64,000 nucleotides of DNA from Leptospira bouyouniensis (GTDB taxonomy: Bacteria > Spirochaetota > Leptospiria > Leptospirales > Leptospiraceae): assembly GCF_004769525.1 (NCBI RefSeq), contig NZ_RQFT01000011.1, positions 479,078 through 543,077 on the forward strand, in the 5' to 3' direction. Positions 63,225 to 64,000 of the stretch are shown here, in pieces (position 1 is the first letter of the stretch; every line of letters begins with the position of its first letter). The translations under genes were made by a program, and so were the position numbers. Below the pieces are notes generated by a model. It saw nothing but the letters and a program-made list of their open reading frames with translations, was not told the origin of the DNA and made no database searches.

Positions 63225-64000
63225 TTAATTACTTTTAAATTTAAAATAAAAATTCTTCAACCGATTATGCCAATTCCAAAAAACAAAACATTCTAATTGA
63301 AAAAACAATAATTCATGAAGTTCTTTAAATAATAAAGGAATCAACATCGCAGAAACAATTTGGGAAACTAAAGTAGCTGCTGCTGCCCCTAAAATGCCAT
63401 TGGAGGGAATCCAAATAAAATTAAGTATAATATTCATAAATAAACCAACAATACTCTTTAGCAAAACAAAACTTTGTTTGTTTTCAATAATATAGTAGTT
63501 TCCTCCAGCAACTCCCAAAAAAACAAATATAGCTGACCAAATATAAATTCGAAAAACATCACCTGCTAAAGAATAATCAACACCATATAAAAATTCAACA
63601 ATCCAATTCCCAAAGATTTGAACTATAAATGCCATAAATATAGAAATCATAAACAAAACGATGTGAAGATTCTGGAAGGTTTCCTTGTATTTCGCAATTG
63701 AAGATTTTTTTAATTCAATAAGTGTTGGATAAAATGAAGCAGAAATTCCTAGCGGTAAAAAATACCAAAATTCGCTTAATTTCACAGCTACACTATAAAA
63801 TCCAACTGAACTATCTCCCAAGAGCATGCCGATCATCAATTGATCGATTTTCATATAGAGTATGACAGATAATCCAGATATAAAAATTGGAAATGATTCT
63901 TTTAATAAAACGAACCACTTAGTAAATTTTGGAAAATATAAAATATTAAATCCCTTTATATTGCAATAATAGATAAAAATCAATAAATAGGAAATAATAG
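63225..64000 (-). CDS. Wzx-type polysaccharide flippase, C-terminal part (cut by the window edge)
   Basis: The frame is open to the end of the window, so only about 258 residues are visible, roughly the C-terminal half of a 430-480 residue protein. MKIDQLMIGMLLGDSSVGFY with SVAVKLSEFWYFLPLGISAS is the conserved core of the MATE-like Wzx/RfbX/MviN-like flippases, followed by about six more membrane segments and a basic tail. It should move lipid-linked O-units to the periplasmic side. It precedes the GT4 gene by 16 bases. Confidence 0.88.
   Translation of the reverse strand, partial: IISYLLIFIYYCNIKGFNILYFPKFTKWFVLLKESFPIFISGLSVILYMKIDQLMIGMLLGDSSVGFYSVAVKLSEFWYFLPLGISASFYPTLIELKKSSIAKYKETFQNLHIVLFMISIFMAFIVQIFGNWIVEFLYGVDYSLAGDVFRIYIWSAIFVFLGVAGGNYYIIENKQSFVLLKSIVGLFMNIILNFIWIPSNGILGAAAATLVSQIVSAMLIPLLFKELHELLFFQLECFVFWNWHNRLKNFYFKFKSN

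Noticed and set aside
36712..64000. CRISPR array, insertion sequences or direct repeats in the AT-rich region
   Set aside because: Runs of A and T look repetitive but no regularly spaced repeat, transposase or long direct repeat was seen.

Overview
The window is spirochaete DNA and most probably Leptospira. The protein sequences, the spirochaete-type Asn at the RpoB position equivalent to E. coli 531, and the single gene run that joins secE-nusG-rplKAJL-rpoBC to the str, S10, spc and alpha ribosomal operons all fit that genus. A saprophytic, L. biflexa-like species is a guess from overall composition and protein feel, not something proven here.

Bases 1-29953, minus strand, hold one colinear block of translation and transcription genes. 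In transcription order (high to low coordinates) it runs tRNA-Thr, tRNA-Trp, secE, nusG, rplK, rplA, rplJ, rplL, rpoB, rpoC, rpsL, rpsG, an EF-G-like GTPase in the usual fusA slot, tuf, rpsJ, rplC, rplD, rplW, rplB, rpsS, rplV, rpsC, rplP, rpmC, rpsQ, rplN, rplX, rplE, rpsZ, rpsH, rplF, rplR, rpsE, rpmD, rplO, secY, adk, infA, rpmJ, rpsM, rpsK, rpsD, rpoA and rplQ. Breaks are few: a hairpin with a U tract between rplL and rpoB, a hairpin without one between rpoC and rpsL, and a good intrinsic terminator between rpsG and the EF-G-like gene. infA and rpmJ are too short for routine ORF calling; infA appears to start with CTG.

Bases 29954-36710 are a mixed stretch of single genes: an orphan GHKL-type ATPase, an SDR oxidoreductase, an ArsR-family regulator without cysteines, the LPS-core heptose epimerase hldD, a UbiD-family decarboxylase and an APP1-like phosphatidate phosphatase domain protein.

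Bases 36712 to the right edge hold a much more AT-rich surface-polysaccharide cluster, minus strand except for one gene (40958-43090). It encodes an acyltransferase, three polyprenyl-phosphate glycosyltransferase-like GT2 enzymes, several multi-membrane GT-C type proteins, an O-antigen ligase/polymerase-like protein, a GtrA-methyltransferase fusion, UDP-galactopyranose mutase, cytoplasmic GT2 and GT4 glycosyltransferases, two further methyltransferases and the C-terminal part of a Wzx-type flippase cut by the window edge. Together they look like an LPS O-antigen (or similar glycan) locus: cytoplasmic assembly including galactofuranose, flipping by Wzx, and periplasmic decoration with lipid-linked sugars by GT-C enzymes. 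I found no CRISPR array, rRNA, insertion sequence or phage gene.
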